Virus record (IMG/VR): IMGVR_UViG_3300030406_006603
Span: 1 to 30,395 of that record
Direction: 5' to 3' (one strand)
DNA: 30,395 bases
Origin: a virus
Under the pieces are notes generated by a model. That model did not search any database, was not told the DNA's origin, and was given only the letters and a program-made list of their open reading frames with translations. Position numbers and translations under genes: made by a program. Shown one piece after another: positions 22,940 through 30,395 of the stretch; positions within the stretch are counted from its first letter, which is position 1, and each line of letters opens with the position of its first letter.

Positions 22940-24919
22940 GTGGCTAATAAACTTAATTCTACGCTAGAAAATGTAGAAAATTTTATGGAGGTCTTATCTA
23001 ACACGCTTAACGCTGCTGAGATTCGCTCACTATTAGAAGGCGACCCTGGTCCACTCTTGCTAGCAATTGTAGGAGAGATCATGGAAAGGTTTGGGCTAGA
23101 CCCAGACGAGGGTAAAAGTACATTTAGAGAAATTGGACAAAGTATACCAAGTGATGTGTTGTTGGATTTTGTACCAGAAAAGTATTATGTAGAATTTTGT
23201 GACGAGCGTGATTTTCTTAATGCTGCACAAATATCTCGTGACCTTCTAAGAAATAAAGGCTTAAATGATGATGATCAAAAACAGCAGGCACAAGATAACA
23301 TTGATGCTGCTGCGGAAAAACTTAAGTCCTTATGCGATATAAAATCACTAGCTCAAGACAGTCTATCAAGTGCACTAGCTAATATAGAAACACCATCTGT
23401 CGTAAAAGATATACAGCAGTCTTCTGAAAATGCACTCAAAAGTTCTGTTAACAATTCTATGTTTAGAGAAGCAGAAAAGTTTATGCTAGGGAGCAGCAAG
23501 CAGGGCGGTTTCTTTTCTGGAGGAGACAGGATAGATTGCGTTACTATGGGCAACGAGAATACACAAACTAAAATTGTTATTGGCTCCTCTAATCCAAACC
23601 AACCACGAGACAGAGAAAAGATTAGATATCTAGATGAAATTGGGAAATATGCACTTGGCGATCTGGAGCTTTATATTGGCGAACAAGACGAAACTGAGTT
23701 TGATAAGCCAAATAAAATTATGATATACCGCCGTGGTGTAAATCTTCAGCAGATGTTAGAAAACCCAAACTTGGCGGAAGAAAACAGAAATGTTCTAGTC
23801 AATCTAACATTACCTGCTCTTATAGACGGGCAAGACGTAGAAAACTACGGCAGTCGTACTCGTGAAGTAGTAAGCCTTTTACCATCTTGGAGAACTGAGA
23901 TACATACTCAAATTGTTCACGGCTTATCTGTCAATAGAGACCAGATAGTTGCCAGCTTTAGTAAGGCGTCTGCAATACTAAGACCGCCAACTGAACAGGA
24001 GGTTGGCTCATATCCAAAACCATTCCTAGATAAAACAGTATATGATAAAGGCGACGGTTTAGAATTTTTAAACGCTGCTTTCTCATTTGGTTTTGGTAGG
24101 GCAAAGCCATCCAAGTCACCAAGACAAGCTTATATAGAATCACCATTATTTGACATAGAAACAGCTTATAAATCTCTTTATGCCCCAATAGAGGATGCCC
24201 CAAAGCTTATTGACGCTGGTCCAAACTTTGAAAAGAAAGCTAAGCGAACAAATATGCTTGTTGGTCTCAGTACAAGAATATATCCATACTTCTGTTCAAT
24301 ATGGCCTATTCTCAGTGATAGTAGAACGGAAAGAGGATTTAGAAACACATTCTCAGGTGGCAGAATACAGTTCCCAGCTAGTGATATAGAAAATCCTGAT
24401 TTAATCATGAGGAAGATGATTGTTAACTATTTGGCTAGAAAGGTCAGGTTTGACCTTGAAGATGAAAGATTAGATGAGGTATACAATAAAGTAATACAAG
24501 AAGACTATTCTTTGGAAGAAGTTATTGATGCTATTGTAGAGCCACTATTTTCTGATCCAGTTAATAATAGTCAGAACATCCTAAGTCAATCACCTAGAGC
24601 AAACTATGGAGCGATGTTTACACAATATTTTGATCTTGTGCCAAGACAACAAAAAGCAACATTTTTACAGTCTGCGGAGCGGGTAGCCCCTCGTCTATCC
24701 AATGAATCAGACGAAGACTATCTAGAAAGAGTGTTTGCCAGTTCAGTGCCAGATGATGTATACAGTCCAACACAAGCATTATGTGCCATGGCAACTATTT
24801 ACTTAGATGCATCTACAAATATAGATTCTTTGGTTGGTACAACGTTCAGTGGCACTAAAAATAGTGCTGATACCATACTTAAGAAAATGGTTGGTCTATC
24901 AGAAGGAAACTTTAAGTAA
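22940..24919 (+). CDS. Large tail/baseplate structural protein of unknown function (possible frameshift product of the preceding ORF)
   Basis: Read from GTG at 22940 this is 659 residues. No ATG is available: the frame opens at 22859 and GTG 22940 is its first usual start codon, with no clear ribosome binding site before it. From the shifted frame of the preceding ORF it gains 14 residues (LNDLLKEQGIDLEA), and the join reads as one helix running into ANKLNSTLENVENFMEVLSN. The N-terminal 60 or so residues are Leu-rich helices, then SLLEGDPGPLLLAIVGEIME, two cysteine-containing stretches, and a mixed C-terminal body with LPSWRTEIHTQIVHG and FCSIWPILSD. No family is recognised. It overlaps gp25 by one base (TAATG). 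A baseplate role is inferred from position. Confidence 0.7.
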   Translation: MANKLNSTLENVENFMEVLSNTLNAAEIRSLLEGDPGPLLLAIVGEIMERFGLDPDEGKSTFREIGQSIPSDVLLDFVPEKYYVEFCDERDFLNAAQISRDLLRNKGLNDDDQKQQAQDNIDAAAEKLKSLCDIKSLAQDSLSSALANIETPSVVKDIQQSSENALKSSVNNSMFREAEKFMLGSSKQGGFFSGGDRIDCVTMGNENTQTKIVIGSSNPNQPRDREKIRYLDEIGKYALGDLELYIGEQDETEFDKPNKIMIYRRGVNLQQMLENPNLAEENRNVLVNLTLPALIDGQDVENYGSRTREVVSLLPSWRTEIHTQIVHGLSVNRDQIVASFSKASAILRPPTEQEVGSYPKPFLDKTVYDKGDGLEFLNAAFSFGFGRAKPSKSPRQAYIESPLFDIETAYKSLYAPIEDAPKLIDAGPNFEKKAKRTNMLVGLSTRIYPYFCSIWPILSDSRTERGFRNTFSGGRIQFPASDIENPDLIMRKMIVNYLARKVRFDLEDERLDEVYNKVIQEDYSLEEVIDAIVEPLFSDPVNNSQNILSQSPRANYGAMFTQYFDLVPRQQKATFLQSAERVAPRLSNESDEDYLERVFASSVPDDVYSPTQALCAMATIYLDASTNIDSLVGTTFSGTKNSADTILKKMVGLSEGNFK

Positions 24920-25317
24920 TGGCTATTGGGATATCACCAGCACTACCTTTATCCATAGATCCTAAAGACGGAGCATATGGACTAAACAAAAACCTTCGCC
25001 AATCAATCAGACAAAACCTTAAAAACCTAATTCTTACTACTAAAGGTGAGAGAGTAATGTTACCAGACTTTGGTGTTGGGTTAAGAAATTTTCTCTTTGA
25101 AAACTTTACTCCTGCGGTTCTTACCAATATAAGCGACGAGATAAAATCTCAAGTGGCTAGTTACATGCCTTTCGTTAATGTACGCCGTATTAACTTTTTT
25201 GATAGCGAGTCTAATCCAGACACGATCGCTGAAAACGAATTAAGAATATCAATTGTCTACGATATTTTACCGTTAGACGACACAGATACATTAACCATAA
25301 CTGAAGTAACGAGCTAA
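24919..25317 (+). CDS. 25: Baseplate wedge protein gp25
   Basis: This 132-residue protein is the T4 gp25-type wedge subunit, the same length as T4 gp25. It belongs to the GPW_gp25 family that forms the core bundle of contractile-tail baseplates and type VI secretion systems. The signature is LILTTKGERVMLPDFGVGLR, followed by NFLFENFTPA and PFVNVRRINFF. It works with gp6 and gp53 to hold the wedge and start the sheath. It overlaps the upstream gene by one base and leads into gp6 after 21 bases, the usual gp25-gp6 order. Confidence 0.93.
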   Translation: MAIGISPALPLSIDPKDGAYGLNKNLRQSIRQNLKNLILTTKGERVMLPDFGVGLRNFLFENFTPAVLTNISDEIKSQVASYMPFVNVRRINFFDSESNPDTIAENELRISIVYDILPLDDTDTLTITEVTS

Positions 25318-25320
25318 ATA
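25314..25320 (+). promoter_or_regulatory. Candidate T4-type late promoter (CTAAATA) before gp6
   Basis: CTAAATA overlaps the gp25 stop and lies 18 bases before the gp6 ATG. It differs from the classic TATAAATA late box but keeps its TAAATA core, in the right place to serve gp6 with a short leader. It is plausible because this phage encodes a gp55-type factor, but a seven-base match in AT-rich DNA can be chance. Confidence 0.35.
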
Positions 25321-25338
25321 TTAGAGTGGTGGTATACT

Positions 25339-27129
25339 ATGGCTAAAAAAAGACCTGTAAAATATGTTAGTAGAGATTTCCAAGATATCAAGAATTCCTT
25401 GGTTAATCATGCTAAAAGATATTATCCTGACTCATTTAAGGATTTTAACGAGGCTTCATTCGGTTCACTCATGTTAGACACAATAGCATATATTGGTGAT
25501 AACCTATCATTCTATTTAGATTATCAAACAAATGAAGGGTTCTTGGACAGCGCCATAGAAACTAAAAATATTAACCGCTTAGCAAAACAACTTGGATATA
25601 AACCAACAGGAACTTCCTCCACAGAAGGTGTGGTCACAATTTATATTCTCATACCAGCGTCTACAAACGCCAGAGGTGTAGATGAAGAATATCTACCGAT
25701 TTTGAAGAGGGGGTCTAAATTTAGTGCTGAGGGCGGCGGCGTATATACTCTACAAGAAGACGTAGATTTTGCTAACCCAGATAATGAAGTTGTAGTTGCT
25801 AAAGTAGATACCAATACAGGTGATCCAACCTACTTTGCAGTAAAAGCAAAAGGAAGGGTAATATCTGGAGAGTTGTTCACAGAAAATATTACTGTTGGTG
25901 ATTACAATAAATTTCTAAAACTCAAACTTGATGGCGTAGGGATAAGTGAAATTATTTCTGTATTTGACACAGAAGGTAATCAGTATTATGAAGTCCCATA
26001 CCTATCGCAGAATGTTATTTATGAACAGATAGAAAACAGAGCAAGTGATAAGACATCAGTTCCATTTAGTTTAAGACTTAAGCCAGTTCCAAGAAGGTTT
26101 ACAGTTGACTTTGAAGACGGTGAGACTTACATACAATTTGGGTTTGGATCTTCAGACAACCTCACAACAGATTTGATTGCTGACCCTGCGGATGTAGTTT
26201 TAGATGTGCACGGAAGAAACTACCAAACAGATGATTCATTTGACCCAAGCAACTTAATTAAAAATGATAAGTTTGGTGTTGCACCAGAGAACACTGTTCT
26301 AACGATTGCTTATCGTGCGAATGACGCAGTTACATCCAACGCAGCAGTAAATACAATTACAACCGCATTAGAGCCAAATCTTGTATTTAAAAACAGAGCT
26401 TCACTCTCGGAAAATGTAGTAGAATATATTTTATCAACTATAGAATCAACAAACGAACAAGCGATAGTCGGCGACGTATCAGAACCAGATCAAGAAGAAG
26501 TTAGAACAAGAGCATTTGATTCTTATGCTTCACAGAATAGAGCAGTAACAAAACAAGACTACATTGCTTTATGTTACAGAATGCCAAGAGGCTTTGGTTC
26601 CATTAAGAGAGCGTCCATATCTCAAGACAAAGATTCATTCAAAAGAAATCTTAATTTACATGTTTTGTCAGAGGATGTCAATCAAAATTTTATAACTCCA
26701 TCAATAACTTTATTAAATAATTTAAAAAACTGGCTGAATCAGTATAAAATGATTAATGATACTATTGATATCATACCAGGGAGGATTGTCAACTTGTCAA
26801 TTGATTTTGAAGTTGTTACTGATGTAGACGTCAATAAGTTTGATGTTCTCAATGCATGTATCGCTGAGATTAAAGATGAGTTTGGAACAAAGAAAAACAT
26901 GGGTGAACCTTTCTATATCTCTGATGTATTTAAGGTACTAAATAGAGTGCCAGGCGTTATAGATACAGTATTTGTTGATGTTGATACAAAAACAGAATCT
27001 GGGTACAGTCAATTTCCATTTGATATTGACCTAAACACAAGCCCAGATGGAAAGATTATATCTGCGCCCGATAACACTGTGTTTGAAATACGAGATTTTG
27101 ATCAAGATGTCCAGGGAGTTGCTAGATAA
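25339..27129 (+). CDS. 6: Baseplate wedge protein gp6 (Baseplate_J-like)
   Basis: This 596-residue wedge protein is near the length of T4 gp6 (660). It starts with the typical YVSRDFQDIKNSLVNHAKRY and has SLMLDTIAYIGDNLSFYLDY close behind. The central part includes FEDGETYIQFGFGSSDN. The family core follows at VRTRAFDSYASQNRAVTKQD, where gp6/J proteins orient on the wedge. The C-terminal half has the GDVSEPDQEEVRTR and VPGVIDTVFVDV elements. It assembles as a ring in the baseplate inner part and undergoes the hexagon-to-star change. Its stop overlaps the next start (TAATG). Confidence 0.93.
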   Translation: MAKKRPVKYVSRDFQDIKNSLVNHAKRYYPDSFKDFNEASFGSLMLDTIAYIGDNLSFYLDYQTNEGFLDSAIETKNINRLAKQLGYKPTGTSSTEGVVTIYILIPASTNARGVDEEYLPILKRGSKFSAEGGGVYTLQEDVDFANPDNEVVVAKVDTNTGDPTYFAVKAKGRVISGELFTENITVGDYNKFLKLKLDGVGISEIISVFDTEGNQYYEVPYLSQNVIYEQIENRASDKTSVPFSLRLKPVPRRFTVDFEDGETYIQFGFGSSDNLTTDLIADPADVVLDVHGRNYQTDDSFDPSNLIKNDKFGVAPENTVLTIAYRANDAVTSNAAVNTITTALEPNLVFKNRASLSENVVEYILSTIESTNEQAIVGDVSEPDQEEVRTRAFDSYASQNRAVTKQDYIALCYRMPRGFGSIKRASISQDKDSFKRNLNLHVLSEDVNQNFITPSITLLNNLKNWLNQYKMINDTIDIIPGRIVNLSIDFEVVTDVDVNKFDVLNACIAEIKDEFGTKKNMGEPFYISDVFKVLNRVPGVIDTVFVDVDTKTESGYSQFPFDIDLNTSPDGKIISAPDNTVFEIRDFDQDVQGVAR

Positions 27130-28610
27130 TGGCTATCAAAAGATATGACGCAACTCAAGATAATACAATTACCAATGCGTTTAAGGCAGATCTAAGAACA
27201 AAAGCTACAGGCTCTAATATGGGGGCTTCTGATATACTTGAAACGTTTGTTATTCATGGGCAAACATCTGCTAGTATCGGAGCACAAAATGCTGAAGAGG
27301 CAAGAATCCTGATTCAGTTTGATGTTGATAAGATTAGCACAGACAGGTCAGCAGGGACAATACCAGCATCAGGGTCGGTCAACTTTTATCTTAAGATGTT
27401 CAACGCAGATCATGCAGATACTACACCAGAAAACCTAATACTTGATGTAAAAATACTATCTAGATCGTGGGACGAGGGTCGTGGCTTAGACATGGAAAAT
27501 TATACTGATGTCGGCAAGTGCAATTGGAAAAATGCAACCAATGCAGTTGCCTGGACAACAACAGGATCTGATTACCACTCTATACAAGCTACAGACAACT
27601 TTTCTGGGTCCATGTTATTTACAAAAGGAAACGAAGATCTTGAAATAGAGGTTACCCCTGCTATAGAAGACTGGCTTGGCGGGGCAAAAGATAACTATGG
27701 GTTTCTTATTAAACAAACCCAAGCAGCGATTACTGGATCTTCAGGTTCATTATTTACTAAAATGTTTCATGGTAGAAGCACGGAATTTGTCATGCAGAAG
27801 CCTGTTATTGAGGCAAGGTGGAATGACTCCCGAAAAGATCACAGAGGGAGTTTCATATTAAGTAGTTCAGTGTTGTCAGGTCCAAATAATCTTAATACTC
27901 TGTATTTGTATAATAAGTTTAGAGGACAACTTACAGATATAGTTGGGTTAGCTCACGATCGCCTTAGTGTAGCTTTTTATACAGCCTCATCTAATGAAAT
28001 ACCAGTTGGTATACGAACAATTGTCACTGATGCAACAGGTGCTGCTGTTACCGCCGTAGAGGCTGGCAAGTTAGTAGAAAACGGCAAGCAAATAACTGGA
28101 GTATATACAGCTTCATTTGCAACAACAAGTTCTTTTTCAGAACTATATGATGTGTGGCATACTGGTTCAACAGAATTCTTTTCTGGATCGTTCACTCCCT
28201 CTTCATTTAAACTAAAGTTGGAAGACAGAACTGAACCTTTCATGTCTAAGATAACAAACCTAAATTCAACATATTCTACCAAAGACAAACCAGTGTTTAG
28301 AGTATTTGTTCGCCCAAAACGATGGCAACCAACAATCTATTCTGTTGCTTCAGTAGCAGTAGAAAATACCATTGTTGAAGATGCCTACTACAAGGTTTTT
28401 AGAATAGAGGATAATTTAGAGGTTATATCTTATGGCACTGGTACGTTGCAGTATACTAAAATGTCTTACGATGTAAGTGGAAATTACTTTGAACTTAATA
28501 TGGAGCCGTTTGAGGCAGGGTTTAGTTATGGTATTCAGTTTGCTTACCTTTTGCAGGGCGACTATATTGAGCAGCCAGAAATATTTAAATTTAGAGTTGA
28601 AGAACCGTAA
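27129..28610 (+). CDS. Virion structural protein with DNRLRE-like domain
   Basis: This 493-residue protein follows gp6 and is probably a baseplate or tail-fibre-associated protein. Residues from about 1 to 230 resemble a DNRLRE/CBM-like beta-sandwich: ILIQFDVDKI, then VKILSRSWDEGRG, CNWKNATNAVAWTTTGSDY, LEIEVTPAIEDWLGG and NYGFLIK. That pattern of WDEG, repeated Trp and VTPxxxxW occurs in surface and adhesive proteins. The rest (about 240-493) is beta-rich with Thr/Ser-rich segments such as YTASFATTSSFSELYD and no known motif. There are no enzyme residues and no signal peptide. Function beyond structure is not visible. It overlaps gp6 by one base and is followed after three bases by the LamG gene. 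Confidence 0.72.
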   Translation: MAIKRYDATQDNTITNAFKADLRTKATGSNMGASDILETFVIHGQTSASIGAQNAEEARILIQFDVDKISTDRSAGTIPASGSVNFYLKMFNADHADTTPENLILDVKILSRSWDEGRGLDMENYTDVGKCNWKNATNAVAWTTTGSDYHSIQATDNFSGSMLFTKGNEDLEIEVTPAIEDWLGGAKDNYGFLIKQTQAAITGSSGSLFTKMFHGRSTEFVMQKPVIEARWNDSRKDHRGSFILSSSVLSGPNNLNTLYLYNKFRGQLTDIVGLAHDRLSVAFYTASSNEIPVGIRTIVTDATGAAVTAVEAGKLVENGKQITGVYTASFATTSSFSELYDVWHTGSTEFFSGSFTPSSFKLKLEDRTEPFMSKITNLNSTYSTKDKPVFRVFVRPKRWQPTIYSVASVAVENTIVEDAYYKVFRIEDNLEVISYGTGTLQYTKMSYDVSGNYFELNMEPFEAGFSYGIQFAYLLQGDYIEQPEIFKFRVEEP

Positions 28611-28613
28611 ACT

Positions 28614-30395
28614 ATGAGTATTAAAAAGTTATTTGATGCTAAAAAAGCAGGTAAAATAGGAAACGTAGCAACCAGCACAGGAAAGAAGCTGGGAGATAAT
28701 GTTGAGTCTATTGAGCAAATACAGGAGGCGGTTCAAAAGAGTACCACCTTTATTCCAAAGTTAGATTATTCAAAACCAGAAAACTTTGTAAAGTATGGTT
28801 CTGCTTATAGGTATTACTACGACACATTTACATACATCAAGGATTACTATCCATATGATGGAAGCTCAAAAGAAAAGTTAGAATTCTTCAATGACCTAAC
28901 TCCATTTGAACAACATATCTTAGATAATGAATATCCTAGAACTACAGGGTATGTAACCATAGGGGCTACTTATGGCACTGATGGTGCTTCTAAACAAGGT
29001 TATACCACACCAACTACCGCTGAATACATACAATTTAATGGTGGTCCACATAGTGGGACATTCTATGCAACTGGATCGCACCTATCAAACAATTTAGAAT
29101 TTGGTGGTGTTAGTGGTTCAACAATTGAATTCTTTTATAATAAAACTGAATTTGACAGTTCTACTTCTTCACCAACAGAAGTTATTCTAGATGTCTGGAA
29201 TGGTGTATCAAGTGGATCTCATGATTATGGTCGCCTAACTATTGAAACGGATTCAGGTTCAGCAGATAGATTTTATGTGTCTTATCAGTCAGGATCTAGC
29301 GGCGTTTTCAAGGCAGCAGTTCCAACTGCTGGTGGCTTGACACTAGGAAGTGGTTCGTGGGATCATTATGCTTTTGTTCTCTCAAGTAGCGGAGCATCAA
29401 CTGCTATTAGTCTTTATGAAAATGGCACATGCAAGCAAAGCAACATCCTTACGGGATCTTCCATTAACTTAGTTACTGGTAGTTTAATAGGTCGTTTGGG
29501 TGCTCTAAGGACAGCCCCAGGACCAATAGAGACTAATGGTTATGGTGCCCAAGCAACTGCTACAGATGCCATAGATATGGCAGGGTATCAAGCCGCTGGT
29601 GATCCTGCTATTAAGTTTAATATAACAATACCACTTGCCGCAGGTGGATCTAATACTGCAATAACAATAAAATTTGACATCTCATCTGCTGGTTCACCCT
29701 CAAGTGCGGGTGCAAACCACATTACAATCGGTACCGCAGGTTCAAACGACACAGCTAATGCTGCTCTAGTTGTGAAAGCAATCAATGGTGAGGCAGATAG
29801 TAGAATAACATACGGCAACGTTTCGGGCGACGGGTCATCAGGAGTAGGTGTTCAGGGTCTTTCAGCATCAGCAGGAAGTTCAGGTACTAAAGTTACCCTA
29901 ACAATTATCAAGGGCGGTACATCAGGAAATATTACTAGTGCAGTTGCTCATGGTGCAGGCACTGTTAACGTAGTAGATTTAGCCAACTTTACTGGTGGTG
30001 CAGTAATACCAGCAGGAGACGGTAAGCTGTCAGCATCTTTAGATGAATTTAGGTTCTGGAAAGAGCCCAGAAGTTCTGTAGAGATAGGACAGAATTGGTT
30101 TACCGCTGTTAATGGTGGTGCAAATACAACATATAATAATAGCACTCTTGGAGTGTATTATAAATTCAATGAAGGTATAACGCAGGTTTCTGCAACTGAT
30201 TCTAAGGTATTAGATTATTCTGGGCGTTTATCAAACGGAACATGGACGGGGTACTCCACCTCGGGAACAAGAAACACTGGCTCAGCTATAGTATCTTCCA
30301 GTGCTGCTCCATTTGAAATAACAGACCCAATCATATATGCGGAGCACCCAACTTATATTTCTTCAAGAAATGATTTGGCGCTACTGGGAGAGACT
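28614..30395 (+). CDS. LamG-type virion structural protein with an inserted domain (3' end outside window)
   Basis: The frame is open from ATG 28614 to the last base: 594 codons, no stop. Residues 1-110 are a helical/aromatic N-terminus (SAYRYYYDTFTYIKDYYPYD). From about 115 a LamG/concanavalin-like jelly roll starts (EYIQFNGGPH, STIEFFYNKTEF, WDHYAFVLSSSGAS, LIGRLGAL). Its last strands appear only near 465-560 (LDEFRFWKEPRSSVEIGQNW, LGVYYKFNEGI). In between, about residues 304-464, lies a separate Gly/Ala/Ser/Thr-rich domain (ANHITIGTAGSNDTANAALV, GTKVTLTIIKGG, FTGGAV). LamG domains bind glycans or proteins, so host-surface contact or baseplate decoration is likely. Three bases separate it from the preceding gene. 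Confidence 0.8.
   Translation, partial: MSIKKLFDAKKAGKIGNVATSTGKKLGDNVESIEQIQEAVQKSTTFIPKLDYSKPENFVKYGSAYRYYYDTFTYIKDYYPYDGSSKEKLEFFNDLTPFEQHILDNEYPRTTGYVTIGATYGTDGASKQGYTTPTTAEYIQFNGGPHSGTFYATGSHLSNNLEFGGVSGSTIEFFYNKTEFDSSTSSPTEVILDVWNGVSSGSHDYGRLTIETDSGSADRFYVSYQSGSSGVFKAAVPTAGGLTLGSGSWDHYAFVLSSSGASTAISLYENGTCKQSNILTGSSINLVTGSLIGRLGALRTAPGPIETNGYGAQATATDAIDMAGYQAAGDPAIKFNITIPLAAGGSNTAITIKFDISSAGSPSSAGANHITIGTAGSNDTANAALVVKAINGEADSRITYGNVSGDGSSGVGVQGLSASAGSSGTKVTLTIIKGGTSGNITSAVAHGAGTVNVVDLANFTGGAVIPAGDGKLSASLDEFRFWKEPRSSVEIGQNWFTAVNGGANTTYNNSTLGVYYKFNEGITQVSATDSKVLDYSGRLSNGTWTGYSTSGTRNTGSAIVSSSAAPFEITDPIIYAEHPTYISSRNDLALLGET

Noticed and set aside
22955-22985. Six-base stem (TTCTAC/GTAGAA) downstream of the slippery site as frameshift stimulator
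   Set aside because: It is about 60 bases from the heptamer, much further than the usual 5-9, and AT-rich, so it is not counted as support.
29588-30145. Minus-strand open frames opposite the LamG gene
   Set aside because: They come from the Ala/Gly-rich composition of the plus-strand gene, with no start signal and no motif.

Overview
The window is one densely packed, entirely plus-strand piece of a T4-like myovirus genome. It is AT-rich, and its gene content (PhoH, a Cas4-like nuclease, a long sugar cluster, a gp55-type late sigma factor, a gp5/gp25/gp6 baseplate block, LamG-type structural proteins) is typical of marine T4-like phages of cyanobacteria or Pelagibacter-like hosts. The host itself cannot be read from the sequence. 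No tRNA, CRISPR array, insertion sequence, integrase or origin was seen, and no gene-free stretch exceeds about 45 bases.

Region 1 (1-1933) holds the 3' part of a PhoH-like ATPase, a putative HEXXH zinc metallopeptidase, and a RecB/Cas4-like PD-(D/E)XK nuclease that starts with TTG and has cysteines placed for an iron-sulfur cluster.

Region 2 (1948-14856) is a roughly 13 kb glycan island of 15 genes, most joined by ATGA or TAATG overlaps. It has three GT-B (GT4-type) domains, one fused to a GT-A (GT2/GT64-like) domain, and a GT-D-like protein. It also has a CMAH-like metallo-beta-lactamase-fold protein, a GNAT acetyltransferase and a shortened DegT-type aminotransferase. The remaining members are two unassigned proteins, a HAD phosphatase, a sugar nucleotidyltransferase, a methyltransferase, a small GDPD-like protein, an RmlB-like dehydratase and a WecB-like UDP-GlcNAc 2-epimerase. 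Together they could make activated amino or deoxy sugars and transfer them to a surface glycan or a virion component. The target is not visible.

Region 3 (14861-16620) begins with a near-consensus promoter. It has small conserved-looking proteins (one a zinc ribbon, one membrane-anchored), the late sigma factor gp55, and a small acidic helical protein.

Region 4 (16620-30395) is the baseplate and tail block. It contains a hub protein with an OB fold plus two different cell-wall enzymes, a separate putative spike/needle protein, two large unknown structural ORFs, gp25, gp6, a DNRLRE-like structural protein and a LamG protein that runs off the window.

The most unusual signal is the junction of the two large ORFs. 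The first ends in a canonical A_AAA_AAC slippery heptamer followed at once by TAA. The -1 frame runs without a stop into the second ORF, which has no ATG and no clear ribosome binding site. This suggests a programmed -1 frameshift making a fusion of about 1754 residues, or a homopolymer error in the assembly.
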